A DNA stretch of 25,538 bases from contig JANXTD010000690.1 in assembly GCA_025352585.1 (NCBI GenBank), positions 1 through 25,538 on the forward strand, given 5' to 3'. This DNA is from Fimbriiglobus sp. (GTDB lineage: Bacteria > Planctomycetota > Planctomycetia > Gemmatales > Gemmataceae). Positions 1 through 8,133 of this stretch are shown here, piece after piece; the first letter of the stretch is position 1; every line of letters starts with the position of its first letter. The notes below the pieces were generated by a model. It had not been told where the DNA came from, did not search any database, and saw nothing but the letters and a program-made list of their open reading frames with translations. The position numbers and the translations under genes are program-made.

Positions 1-561
1 GCGGCGCTGCCGAAGGGCCACGCGCGGAGCCTGATCGACTACATGGTGTCGCACCCCAAGGACTTTAAGGGGGCCGTCGCCCGGCTGCGGCACGACCTGA
101 GCAGCCTCTACCTCTCGGCGTACCAGAGTTACCTGTGGAACCGCCTGCTCGACCGTAGCTTGCGAGCGCTGTTCGAGCCCGCCGACCTGGGCACGATTAC
201 GCTCGACGTGGGCGACTTCGCCACGCCGTTACGCGGCACGCCGGAGCAGGTCGCGGCGTGGCAGACGTGGGAGTTGCCACTACTCTCGGCGCGCCTCAAG
301 ACCAGCACGCCGCTGATCGACGCGGTGCTGGCCGACGAGGGCTTGACTCTCACTACGATGCGGATTCCCGGCATCCCGAAGCCGTTCTTCTCGCGCGGCG
401 AGCGGGCCGTCTGTTTGAAGCTCGGCAACGTCGGCACCGCCATCGCCGACGACGAACTGAACCCTGGCTGGCAAGCGCTCACGCTGGCGTTCGAGTTGCC
501 GCGCGGTAGCTACGCGACCATGCTCATCAAGCGGCTCACTTCGGTCGTGCCGGCGACTTGA
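1..561 (+). CDS. truD: tRNA pseudouridine(13) synthase TruD, 3' part only
   Basis: The frame is open from base 1, so the 5' end and the catalytic Asp region lie outside the window; 186 C-terminal residues are visible. TruD converts uridine-13 of certain tRNAs to pseudouridine in the cytoplasm. Family signatures seen are the YLSAYQSYLWNRLL stretch (bases 112-153) and the C-terminal ELPRGSYATMLIKRL stretch, both typical of the TruD fold. The stop TGA at 559-561 lies inside the 3' end of the convergent ceramidase-like gene, a 26-base tail-to-tail overlap. Family assignment is strong; substrate specificity is inferred from the family. Confidence 0.92.
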   Translation, partial: AALPKGHARSLIDYMVSHPKDFKGAVARLRHDLSSLYLSAYQSYLWNRLLDRSLRALFEPADLGTITLDVGDFATPLRGTPEQVAAWQTWELPLLSARLKTSTPLIDAVLADEGLTLTTMRIPGIPKPFFSRGERAVCLKLGNVGTAIADDELNPGWQALTLAFELPRGSYATMLIKRLTSVVPAT

Positions 562-1897
562 CCAGGCCGCGGAAGGTGTCGCAGACGACGGCGGCGGCGT
601 TCGGGCCGACGCTGTTGATCTCGCCGTACTGGCTCGACTTGCGGCCGTAGCAATACGGGGCCACGTCGTCCCACTGCCGCTTGGGGATGAAGTAGCCGAG
701 TTGGTCGTTCGCCAGGCCGAGGAGCATCCGGTGCTTCATCGAGAGTTGGCCGTAGATCGACGGCTCGACGGGGGCGTCGGGGTAGTCCGCGCCCGGCTCC
801 GCGGGGTCGGTCACCTTGCCGAGCACGAGTTCGGGGTAAATCTCGCCGGGGAGTGCCGCGACTTCGAGTTCCCCCAACCGCAGGTAGCCGACCTCCGTCT
901 TGACGCCGATCGGCTTGGCCGCGTCGCTCGTCTCGACCCACGCCGCGGGGTCGGCCGTCGCCCCGTCGAGCAGGTACATCGCGCGCTTGAGGACGCCGGC
1001 CTGCTTGCCGACGCGGTACAGCATATTCTCGACCGGCATCAGCAGCGTCTTCGTCCGCACACTGAACGGCGTGAGCGTCGCCGGGACGCCGGCAGCAATC
1101 GCCCGGTCGGCCAGCTTGCCGACGGCGACGCCGTAGCCGTGGGCCTTCTCGAAGGTGCCGTCCTTGAGCAAGACCCCGGCGTCGTCGCGGATCTCGACTT
1201 TGAGCGAACTCAGCAGCCCGCCGACGGTGCCGGTGAAGTACGCCACCGGGCACTTGTGCTTCGCCCGCAGGTATTCGACCGTGTAGCCGACGAAGTCCGC
1301 CGTGACCTCGGTGTTCTTGCTGTCAAGCGTCTCCGGGTGGCAGTTCCACTGCACGAGGACGCCCAGCGGCTCGCCCTTCGCCCCCAGGAATTGGAGCGTA
1401 ACGATGTCGTCGTGCTTGACCAGCGGCAGCCGCGAGTCGTTGAGTAACTCAGGCCCCTTGGCGGTGCCGACCTTGACAGTCGCGGGCTTCCGCGCCGCGT
1501 CGGCGTCCTTCACCGCCCGGACGCACCCGGCCTCGACGGCGGCGAGGTAGTCGGGATCGACGCCGGACGTGAACGGGCTGCGGCCCCACAGGCCGAGCGT
1601 GTCGGGGCCTTCGTGGTTGTGCGTCGAGGAGATCAGCACGTAGTCGAAGCCGGGCAGCCGCTTCCGCACCGCCTCGACGTTGCCGTGGAACAGGCCGACG
1701 AGATCGACCGACACCATCGCGATTTTGGTCGTGCCGTCGGACAGCACGACGGCCCGGCCCATGATCGGGTCGTGGACCTTCGTGGCGACGCGGTTGGTGG
1801 CGAAGCCGGCGAGGTAGACCGGGTTCGCGCCGAGCTTCGGCGTCAGATCGACCTCCGCGAAGCCGACAGTCAGGAGCAGGGCGAGGAGAGGTTGCAC
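536..1897 (-). CDS. Secreted neutral/alkaline ceramidase N-domain-like protein
   Basis: 453 residues. The GTG start at 1895-1897 is preceded by GGAG at 8-base spacing. Residues 1-14 form a short signal peptide. The body resembles the N-terminal domain of neutral/alkaline non-lysosomal ceramidases, which are zinc amidases that cleave ceramide: residues 91-99 (STHNHEGPD) match the ceramidase THxHxGP zinc loop, NCHPE at 185-189 supplies another His, and TADFVG at 199-204 matches the family's SADFPG-like block. The protein is shorter than true ceramidases (about 650 residues), and no separate C-terminal domain is evident. The GD.SPN-type nucleophile block is not seen where expected; FTGTVGG (221-227) sits there instead. 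Ceramide hydrolysis is therefore uncertain; hydrolysis of another amide in the envelope is an alternative. It overlaps truD by 26 bases. Confidence 0.85.
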   Translation of the reverse strand: MQPLLALLLTVGFAEVDLTPKLGANPVYLAGFATNRVATKVHDPIMGRAVVLSDGTTKIAMVSVDLVGLFHGNVEAVRKRLPGFDYVLISSTHNHEGPDTLGLWGRSPFTSGVDPDYLAAVEAGCVRAVKDADAARKPATVKVGTAKGPELLNDSRLPLVKHDDIVTLQFLGAKGEPLGVLVQWNCHPETLDSKNTEVTADFVGYTVEYLRAKHKCPVAYFTGTVGGLLSSLKVEIRDDAGVLLKDGTFEKAHGYGVAVGKLADRAIAAGVPATLTPFSVRTKTLLMPVENMLYRVGKQAGVLKRAMYLLDGATADPAAWVETSDAAKPIGVKTEVGYLRLGELEVAALPGEIYPELVLGKVTDPAEPGADYPDAPVEPSIYGQLSMKHRMLLGLANDQLGYFIPKRQWDDVAPYCYGRKSSQYGEINSVGPNAAAVVCDTFRGLVKSPARPK

Positions 1898-2019
1898 GAT
1901 ACGGACTCCAGTGAGCGTTCCGGGCCGCCGGGTGCGTCCGGCAGTGCGGCGACGGCGTGCCAGCCGATCCGAGACGACGGTGTGACTCTAACCGAGCCGC
2001 GCGGGTCGGACAATCACGA

Positions 2020-2048
2020 TTGACGCGGAAGGTCGAACCGGTTATCCG
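2020..2048 (+). promoter_or_regulatory. Possible sigma70-like promoter for the TolC-type gene
   Basis: TTGACG at 2020-2025 matches the -35 consensus at 5 of 6 positions. It is followed after 17 bases by TATCCG at 2043-2048, which matches the -10 at only 3 of 6. It lies in the 188-base divergent gap between the ceramidase-like gene and the TolC-type gene, 38 bases before the chosen ATG at 2086. If real, it supports the start at 2086 over the upstream in-frame start at 1957, which would lie before the promoter. Confidence 0.3.
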
Positions 2049-2085
2049 CCGCCGGGCGATTCCGGCCACGGCGTGGGGGCGACAG

Positions 2086-3582
2086 ATGCGGGCGTGGGTC
2101 GCGGTCGCCGTGCTGGGGCAGGGGGTGGGCGTCGCCGCGGCGCAATCGCCCGGCCTGCCGCCGCTCGCGCTGACGCCGCCAGCGCTTCTGGCGTCGCCGG
2201 TGCCGCTGCTCGAACCGTCGGTCGCGCGACCCACCGAACGGACGCAGCCGATCAACCTCGCCACGGCCCTGCAACTCGCCGGGGCCAGCCCGCTGGACGT
2301 GCAAATCGCGGCGCGGCAAGTCGAACTCTCCGCGAAGGCCTACGACCGCGCCAAGCTGCTCTGGCTGCCGAACGTCGTGACCGGCGTCGATTACTTCCAC
2401 CACGACGGCTTGCAGCAGAACTTCGCCGGCGACCTGGTGTCGTCGAGCCGCAGTTCGGCGATGGTCGGCGTCGGCCCGAACGTCGTCTTCGGCGTCACCG
2501 ACGCGATTTACGCCCCGCTCGCCGCGCGGCAGGACGTGCGGGCGCGCCGGGCGGTGTTGCAGGCGGCCACCAACGACGCGGCGTTCCAGGTCGCCGACGC
2601 CTACTTCACGCTGCAACAGGCCCGCGGCGAACTCGGCGGCGCGGCCTACGCCACGAAGCAGGCCGAGGAGGTTTATCGCCGCGCCGAGAAGTTGGCCGCC
2701 GGCCTCGCCCCGCCGCTGGAGGCGACCCGCGCGAAAGTCGAACTCGCCCGCCGCCGTCAGGCCGAAGCGACCGCCCTGGAGCGCCGGGCCGTCGCCTCCG
2801 CGGAACTGGCGCGGCTGCTGCGGCTCGACGCCGGGGCGATTCTGGAGCCGGCCGAGCCGCCGTACCTCGCCGTGACGGTCATCGACGCGGCCGCAACAGT
2901 CGATGCGCTGATCCCCGTCGCCCTCACGTCGCGGCCCGAACTCGCCGGGCAGCAGGCGATTGTGCAGGCCGCGCTCGTCCGCCTGAAGCAGGAGAAGATT
3001 CGCCCGCTGGTGCCGAGCATCGCCCTGCGCAGCGTCTCGACCAACCCGAGTGGCTCGATCGGCTACGGGGCGTTCGGCGGGGGGCAGGGCGGCAACGTCG
3101 GCAACTTCAGTGGCCGCTACGATGTCGATGTGCAGGTCATGTGGGAGTTCCAGCAACTCGGCTTCGGCAACAAGATCCGGGCCGGCGAGCGTAAGGTCGA
3201 GTACGAGATCGCAATTCTCGAGCTGTTCCGCACGCAAGACCGCGTCGCCGCCGAGGTGAGCACGGCCCACGCCCAAACCCGCGCCGCCGTCGAGCGCCTC
3301 GCCCTCGCCGAGCCGGCCCTGCGCGACGCCGTCGATTTGATGCAAAAGAGTCTCGAAGGGCTGGGCCAGACGCGCCGCGCCGGGGAACTGGTGACGCTGA
3401 TCGTGCGGCCGCAAGAGGTCGTCGCCGCGCTGCAACTGCTCGCGCAAACCAACGCCGACTTCCACGCCGCCGTGGGCGACTCGAACCGCGCCCAGTTCCG
3501 CCTGTACCGCGCCCTCGGCCACCCGTCCGGCGCGTTGCCGGCGGTCGTCCCCATGCCGGGGGAGTCCCGCCCGGCGAATTGA
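2086..3582 (+). CDS. TolC-family outer membrane efflux protein
   Basis: 498 residues from the ATG at 2086. The frame is open back to 1957, but residues 1-20 from 2086 (MRAWVAVAVLGQGVGVAAAQ) form a signal peptide, so the downstream start is chosen. The protein has the repeated outer-membrane-efflux architecture (two OEP-type halves). Near the N-terminus is INLATALQLAGASPLDVQIA followed by a long amphipathic helix; the second half has long Ala/Glu/Arg helices (LAEPALRDAVDLMQKSLEGL) typical of the periplasmic coiled-coil tunnel. Members form trimeric exit ducts for tripartite efflux or type I secretion. No periplasmic adaptor or inner-membrane pump lies next to it, so its partner is unknown. A glycine-rich insert (GAFGGGQGGNVG) precedes the second membrane-strand region. 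Confidence 0.88.
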   Translation: MRAWVAVAVLGQGVGVAAAQSPGLPPLALTPPALLASPVPLLEPSVARPTERTQPINLATALQLAGASPLDVQIAARQVELSAKAYDRAKLLWLPNVVTGVDYFHHDGLQQNFAGDLVSSSRSSAMVGVGPNVVFGVTDAIYAPLAARQDVRARRAVLQAATNDAAFQVADAYFTLQQARGELGGAAYATKQAEEVYRRAEKLAAGLAPPLEATRAKVELARRRQAEATALERRAVASAELARLLRLDAGAILEPAEPPYLAVTVIDAAATVDALIPVALTSRPELAGQQAIVQAALVRLKQEKIRPLVPSIALRSVSTNPSGSIGYGAFGGGQGGNVGNFSGRYDVDVQVMWEFQQLGFGNKIRAGERKVEYEIAILELFRTQDRVAAEVSTAHAQTRAAVERLALAEPALRDAVDLMQKSLEGLGQTRRAGELVTLIVRPQEVVAALQLLAQTNADFHAAVGDSNRAQFRLYRALGHPSGALPAVVPMPGESRPAN

Positions 3583-3638
3583 CGGCCCCGGCGACTGTCG
3601 TATCACAAGCCCTTTGCTCGACCGAGTGAGGGTGCCGC

Positions 3639-4652
3639 GTGAAACCGACTGCCGGGTTGATCAAGGGTCTGTTGAAGTACCTCGTTGCGGTCGCCCTGCT
3701 CGCGTTCGTCGTGGCGATGCACTGGAAGGCGTTGAAGGAACTCTTCTCGCGCGACCCGGAGCCGATCTACTTCGTCGCGACCCTCGGGCTGATGGTCGTC
3801 GTCATCGGCTTGCAGTACCTGCGCTGGTTCCTGCTCGTGCGGGCTCTCGACTTGCCGTTCACGCTGGCGTACGGCCTACGGCTGGGTCTGGTCGGCACCT
3901 TCTACAACATGTTCCTGCCCGGCGGCATCGGCGGCGACTTCGTCAAGGCGTACCTGATCGCCAAGGGCCAGCCGGCCCGCCGCGCCGCCGCCGTCTCGAC
4001 GGTCATCGCCGACCGGTTGCTGGGCCTCTTCGGCCTGATTCTCTACGTGGCGGTGGTCGGCGGCCTGTGTTGGGCCAACGGCGACCAACGCATCGAGGCC
4101 AAGTTCGCGCTGAAGGCCATCGTCAGCGTCTGCATCGTGCTGGCGACCGGTTTCGTCGTCGGCTACACGTTCCTCAACGCCGTCCCCGCCGCGGTCGGCG
4201 AACGCTTGCGGCGCTTCAACGGCACCCTCGGCGAGATGTGGGACGCCGCCCGGCGTTACCGCGAGCGGCCGGGCACGATCCTGATCTGCGTCGGCGTGTC
4301 GGCCCTGGCGCACATGGGCCTGGTAATGTCGTTCTACGTCGCCGTGCTAGTCTTCCCGCCGATTCCCGAACTGATCGCCACGCTGCCGGAGGTGTTCATC
4401 GTCGCCCCGATCGGCTTCATCGCGCAAGCCCTGATCCCGCTGCCCGGCGGCCTCGGGGCGGCGGAGTTGACCTTCGGTGGGCTTTACGAGTTGCTGCGTG
4501 GCCCCGAAGGGAATGCCGTCGGCCTGGCCGGGCGGCTCACCCTGCGCGTCGCCGAGTGGGTCATCGGCCTGGTCGGTTACGTCGCCTACCTGCGGACGAA
4601 GTCCGAGATCCCCGCCGAGGCCGAGGTCAGCGCGGAGCCGGTGGCAGCGTGA
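3639..4652 (+). CDS. YbhN/UPF0104-type integral membrane protein (LPG synthase TM-region family)
   Basis: 337 residues. The GTG start at 3639 is preceded by GAGGG at 7-base spacing. There are multiple hydrophobic segments (about 12-27, 43-67, 83-95, 126-145, 160-178, 212-240, 250-270 and a C-terminal one). Family motifs are visible: LPGGIGGD at 93-100, DRLLGL at 125-130 and PLPGGLGAAE at 267-276, all characteristic of the lysylphosphatidylglycerol-synthase transmembrane region family. There is no C-terminal aminoacyl-transferase domain, so it is not a complete MprF; standalone members are proposed flippases or lipid-handling proteins of unknown substrate. It follows the TolC-type gene by 56 bases on the same strand and overlaps the convergent patatin gene by 26 bases. 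Confidence 0.87.
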   Translation: MKPTAGLIKGLLKYLVAVALLAFVVAMHWKALKELFSRDPEPIYFVATLGLMVVVIGLQYLRWFLLVRALDLPFTLAYGLRLGLVGTFYNMFLPGGIGGDFVKAYLIAKGQPARRAAAVSTVIADRLLGLFGLILYVAVVGGLCWANGDQRIEAKFALKAIVSVCIVLATGFVVGYTFLNAVPAAVGERLRRFNGTLGEMWDAARRYRERPGTILICVGVSALAHMGLVMSFYVAVLVFPPIPELIATLPEVFIVAPIGFIAQALIPLPGGLGAAELTFGGLYELLRGPEGNAVGLAGRLTLRVAEWVIGLVGYVAYLRTKSEIPAEAEVSAEPVAA

Positions 4653-5901
4653 AGTCGAAGCCGGCGCGGGGCAACTCGACATCGTCGGGCGTCGTGTTCG
4701 GCGGCTTACGCTCCCACGCCGTGCCGCAGACGATGCGGTCGAATCCCATCTTGTAGAGCTTCAGCATCTCGACCGGCTCGAACTCGAACGCCGACGCCGT
4801 CACCACGGCGTCTTGCGGCACGGCGGTGTGCCGGTACTCCATGCCCGACGCCGCGCAGACCGCGTAGAGCCTCCACAGGTCGGAGCGGTACAGGGCGTAC
4901 AGCGAACTCGACGCCGCCCCGCGGGCGCGGCCCAGGGCACTCGGCCGGCCCTCGACCGGGTCCACGAAGACCTTGCCGCCGGCGATGATGTAGAGCTTCG
5001 ACCCGGCTAGCCAGCGCTTCGCCGGGTCGGCCGGGTCGGTCGTCGGGGCCTCCGGCGGCAGGCGGACGAACGACTGGCAGACGGTGCCGCCGTCGTTGTG
5101 GGCCTCGCGGTAGTTCACGCCGTTGACGGTGATGTCGAACTCGACGGCCGGCAGCAGGAACGGCACCGCCGCGGCCGCCAGCAGGATCTTCCGCACGAGG
5201 TCGTCGGCGTCCGGCCGGCCGTTGCACGCAATCGCCCCCAGGTCCCAGATGACGACCCGCCGCGTGTTCTGGTTCATGGTGCCGATGTAGCAGCGCCGGC
5301 CGCGCAGGTGCTGCGCCCGCACGTCGGCGCAGAAGTCGGCCGTCACTTCGCGGTCGATCAACGCCTTCATCGGGGCCGAACTGCTCAGCGATTGCGTCGT
5401 CAACAGCGAGCGCACCGGCTGCGTCTTGATGAGGTCTTTCGTAGTCGAAGTCGTGAAGACTTTGGTCAGCAGCCAGTCCCACTTGGGGCCGATGAACACC
5501 ATCGACGCCACGAACGCGCCGCTGCTGATGCCGGTGACCACGTCGAACTCGGGCCGCTGCCCGGTCTTGGTCCAGCCGACGAGCAGCCCCGCCCCGTACG
5601 CGCCGTACTGGCCGCCCCCGGAGACGGCGAGGACTTGCAGCGGCCGCGGCGGGCTACTCGGCACGGGCGGCGTGCCGGACGGCGGAACCGCCAGCGCGGC
5701 GGCGAGCGTCTCGTACGTCTGCTTGTCGAGGTTGGGGTACCCGGCGGCGCGGCCGGCGTCGTCCGGACTGCGTAGCACCGCGTACGGCGCGATCGGCGGC
5801 TTGTCCCGGTCGCGCAGTGCGCTACAGCCGAGGCCGACGGCCGCGACCCCCAGGGCGATCGGGACGACAATTGAACTCGCTACCGCCCGGAACCTGCGCA
5901 T
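4627..5901 (-). CDS. Patatin-like phospholipase, probable lipoprotein
   Basis: 424 residues from the ATG at 5899-5901, which is preceded by a run of eight G as ribosome-binding site. The frame continues upstream to 6234, but that part is arginine-rich nonsense. Residues 1-26 form a signal with a lipobox-like VGLGC (Cys26), suggesting lipidation, although the -3 residue is not the usual Leu. The patatin domain starts near residue 88: oxyanion loop SGGGQYG (94-100), nucleophile elbow GISSG (124-128, Ser126) and dyad DG at 270-271. All catalytic elements of a Ser-Asp acyl hydrolase are present. Patatins cleave acyl chains from phospholipids. Position in the envelope is inferred from the signal. 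It is divergent from the VWA locus with a 116-base gap. The likely start of the C-terminal lid or membrane region is not recognisable. Confidence 0.88.
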   Translation of the reverse strand: MRRFRAVASSIVVPIALGVAAVGLGCSALRDRDKPPIAPYAVLRSPDDAGRAAGYPNLDKQTYETLAAALAVPPSGTPPVPSSPPRPLQVLAVSGGGQYGAYGAGLLVGWTKTGQRPEFDVVTGISSGAFVASMVFIGPKWDWLLTKVFTTSTTKDLIKTQPVRSLLTTQSLSSSAPMKALIDREVTADFCADVRAQHLRGRRCYIGTMNQNTRRVVIWDLGAIACNGRPDADDLVRKILLAAAAVPFLLPAVEFDITVNGVNYREAHNDGGTVCQSFVRLPPEAPTTDPADPAKRWLAGSKLYIIAGGKVFVDPVEGRPSALGRARGAASSSLYALYRSDLWRLYAVCAASGMEYRHTAVPQDAVVTASAFEFEPVEMLKLYKMGFDRIVCGTAWERKPPNTTPDDVELPRAGFDFTLPPAPR

Positions 5902-6005
5902 CCGACCCCCCCCGGCCCTGCGTCGTCCTGGTTTGAATTGCGGCCGTTTACCCGGACGCCGGCCGCGTGTCGAGGGAAATTTTCGCCGCCGCCGCCGCCC
6001 GCCGC

Positions 6006-6011
6006 TATCGT
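6006..6011 (+). promoter_or_regulatory. TANNNT (-10-like) hexamer 6 bases before the first VWA start
   Basis: TATCGT stands exactly 6 bases upstream of the ATG at 6018, where a -10 element would give a leaderless or near-leaderless transcript. No Shine-Dalgarno sequence precedes this ATG. No convincing -35 is visible about 17 bases upstream. Tentative. Confidence 0.3.
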
Positions 6012-6017
6012 GCGAGC

Positions 6018-7019
6018 ATGGCCCCCTTCGCCGAACCGCGCTGGCTCCTCCTCGCACCGCTCTCACTCGTCGCGGCCGCAGTCGTGGCGCGCCGCCGCAA
6101 GCCGGCGTTGCGCTACCCGTCGCTGGCACTCCTGCGCGGTCTGCCGCGTGGCCGCTCACGCCGAGCGGTCGTTGGCCCCGCGGTGCTGAACACCCTCGCC
6201 GTGCTGTTGCTGATCGCCGCCGCCGCCGGGCCACGCCGGCCGGACCTGGCGACGCGCGTCCCCGCCGTCGGCGTGTCGATCGTGCTGGTGCTCGACGTGA
6301 GCGGCAGCATGGCGACGCCCGACTTCCCGCTCGCCGGCCAACCCGACGCCACCCGGCTCGGCGCGGCGCGGCAGGCGTTCCGGCAGTTCGTCGAGGGCGG
6401 CCCCGGCTTCCCCGGCCGGCCCGACGACGCCGTCGCCCTGGTGACCTTCGCCGCGTTGCCGCGGACGGTCTGCCCGCTGACGCTAAACCACTCCGTGCTC
6501 TTGAAACTGCTCGACCTCGAGCGCCCGCGGGTCGGCCCGGACGCCGGCACCAACATCGGCGACGCCCTCGCGGAAGCGATCGCGCGGCTCGACGGCGACG
6601 ACGGCCGGCGCAAGGTGGTCGTGCTGCTCAGCGACGGCGAGCACAACGCGACTGCCGACGGCGCGCTCAAGCCGCGGCAGGCGGCCCAACTGGCGAAGTC
6701 GCTCGGCGTCCCCGTCTACGCCATCGACTGCGGCGGCGACGCGGCCGGGGCCACGGCCGACGAACGCCAACAGCGCGACGCCGGCCGCGTTACGCTTGAA
6801 TCGGTCGCGCGCATGACCGGCGGCCGGTGCTTCGCAGCCAACGACGGCGAGGGGGTCCGCGCAGCCTGCCGGGAAATCGACGCCCTCGAACGGCAACCGC
6901 TCGACGCCTTCCGCTACCGCCGCTACCACAACGACGCCCGCTGGTACGCCCTCGCCGCGGCCGCGATCCTGTCGCTGACCTTCGCACTGACCCAGACGCG
7001 CTGGCGCGTCGCCCCGTAG
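6018..7019 (+). CDS. BatA/BatB-like VWA-domain membrane protein (first copy)
   Basis: 333 residues from the ATG at 6018; the frame extends to a GTG at 5967 but the conserved N-terminal hydrophobic region begins at 6018. Two N-terminal membrane segments (about 10-24 and 52-70) resemble the aerotolerance-regulator N-terminal domain. They are followed by a VWA domain with a complete metal-site signature: DVSGSM (93-98), GTNIGDAL with the threonine (177-184) and LLSDGEH (203-209). A C-terminal membrane segment closes the protein, placing the VWA domain between anchors as in BatA. Bat proteins are envelope complexes linked to stress tolerance; their molecular role is unsettled. It is the first gene of a six-gene plus-strand run, 28 bases before the next gene. 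Confidence 0.87.
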   Translation: MAPFAEPRWLLLAPLSLVAAAVVARRRKPALRYPSLALLRGLPRGRSRRAVVGPAVLNTLAVLLLIAAAAGPRRPDLATRVPAVGVSIVLVLDVSGSMATPDFPLAGQPDATRLGAARQAFRQFVEGGPGFPGRPDDAVALVTFAALPRTVCPLTLNHSVLLKLLDLERPRVGPDAGTNIGDALAEAIARLDGDDGRRKVVVLLSDGEHNATADGALKPRQAAQLAKSLGVPVYAIDCGGDAAGATADERQQRDAGRVTLESVARMTGGRCFAANDGEGVRAACREIDALERQPLDAFRYRRYHNDARWYALAAAAILSLTFALTQTRWRVAP

Positions 7020-7047
7020 TCACCGATACCCCGGAGCCGCAACGCCG

Positions 7048-8124
7048 ATGGGCTTTTTGCCGACCGCCGTGGCCGAGTTCGTTGCCGGGGTCCGCCTCGC
7101 GCACCCGGCCGGGTTCGCCCTACTCGCGGTGCCGCTCACGCTCGCGCTGCTGGCGTGGCGACAGCGTCGGCGCGGGCAACGCCGCCTCGACGCCGTCGGC
7201 CAGCCAGTCGCCGTGTTCGCGCTGCGCACCCGCCCCGAGCGCGGCCGCCGGGGTAGCGTCGCGCTGACAACGCTCGCCTGGGTCGGCCTGAGCGTCGGCG
7301 TCGCCGGACCGACCTGGGGCGTCGGCGAACCGGACGGCGTCGCCGTCGGCCGGGATGTCGTCGTCGTCATCGACCTCAGTCGAAGTATGCTCGCCGCCGA
7401 CGCCGCCGGCCCGGCCCGCTGGCGCGCGGCGGTCGATGGCGCGGGCGAACTCGTGGAGTCGCTGCGCGGCCGCGGCCACCGCGTCGGCCTGGTAGCCTTC
7501 GCCGCGCGGCCGAAGTTACTGGCCCCGCTGACGACCGACACCGACCACCTCCTAACACTGCTGGCCGAACTCGACGGCCTCCGGCCGCAGGCCGAAGTCC
7601 GCCCCACGCCGGGCGAGCCGTCGGCGTCCGGGACGCGCATCGGCGCGGCCCTCCGCGCGGCGGTCGCGGCCCACGACCCGCGCTTCGTCGGCGCGCAAGA
7701 CATCCTCCTGCTGAGCGACGGCGACGACCCGGCCGACGACCGCGTATGGCTCACCGGCGTCTCGGCCGCCCGGCAGGCCCGCGTCCCGGTCCACGCCATC
7801 GGGTTCGGCGACCCGGCCCACGATTCGCCGATCCTGGTCGGCGGCCGATTGCTCGAGGCGACTGACGCCAACGGGGTGCGCGACCCTGTGCAAACCCGCC
7901 TGCGTGAGGAGGTGCTGACCGAAATCACGTCGGCGACCGGCGGCCACTACGGCCCCGCCCGGCAGGAAGCCGCGCGCCTCGCCGAGTTCTTTCGCAAGCA
8001 CGTCGTGGCCGACGCGACGCGGGAACTCGCCGACGACGCCACGCCGCAGCCGCACGACCGCTCCGGGCCGTTCTTCGCGCTCTCGGCGCTCTGCCTGCTC
8101 GCGGCGTGGCTGTGGGCGCGGTAG
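7048..8124 (+). CDS. BatA/BatB-like VWA-domain membrane protein (second copy)
   Basis: 358 residues, ATG at 7048 with GGAG 11 bases upstream. It has the same plan as its upstream neighbour: hydrophobic segments near 22-37 and 71-88, then a VWA domain with DLSRSM (109-114) forming DxSxS, SGTRIGAAL for the threonine and LLLSDGDDP for the distal Asp, and a C-terminal membrane helix (FFALSALCLLAAWLWAR). The tandem pair of intact VWA proteins matches the BatA-BatB arrangement. Near its C-terminus is GGHYGPARQEAARLAEFF, similar to the segment found in Bat VWA proteins. The next gene starts 9 bases after its TAG stop. Confident as a family member; which copy corresponds to BatA or BatB cannot be decided by reading. 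Confidence 0.87.
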   Translation: MGFLPTAVAEFVAGVRLAHPAGFALLAVPLTLALLAWRQRRRGQRRLDAVGQPVAVFALRTRPERGRRGSVALTTLAWVGLSVGVAGPTWGVGEPDGVAVGRDVVVVIDLSRSMLAADAAGPARWRAAVDGAGELVESLRGRGHRVGLVAFAARPKLLAPLTTDTDHLLTLLAELDGLRPQAEVRPTPGEPSASGTRIGAALRAAVAAHDPRFVGAQDILLLSDGDDPADDRVWLTGVSAARQARVPVHAIGFGDPAHDSPILVGGRLLEATDANGVRDPVQTRLREEVLTEITSATGGHYGPARQEAARLAEFFRKHVVADATRELADDATPQPHDRSGPFFALSALCLLAAWLWAR

Positions 8125-8127
8125 ACT
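8122..8127 (+). promoter_or_regulatory. TANNNT hexamer 6 bases before the TPR gene start
   Basis: TAGACT lies 6 bases before the ATG at 8134, the same distance as at 6006-6011. Its first three bases are the TAG stop of the upstream VWA gene, so the TA may be explained by coding rather than promoter function. No Shine-Dalgarno sequence is seen. Confidence 0.22.
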
Positions 8128-8133
8128 GGCACC

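Noticed and set aside
1898..2085. A possible small gene in the divergent gap
   Set aside because: Frames crossing it are extensions of shadows from either side, with no ribosome-binding site or domain; it is treated as a regulatory gap.
2014..3606. A 530-codon minus-strand frame opposite the TolC-type gene
   Set aside because: Antisense shadow; the plus strand has a signal peptide and TolC-family helices.
5981..6004. GCC triplet run before the first VWA gene
   Set aside because: A short GC-rich triplet run expected at this base composition; no sign of regulatory function.
5902..6234. Upstream extension of the patatin frame
   Set aside because: It would run into the VWA gene antisense and is arginine-rich; the lipoprotein signal starts at 5901 after a G-rich ribosome-binding site.
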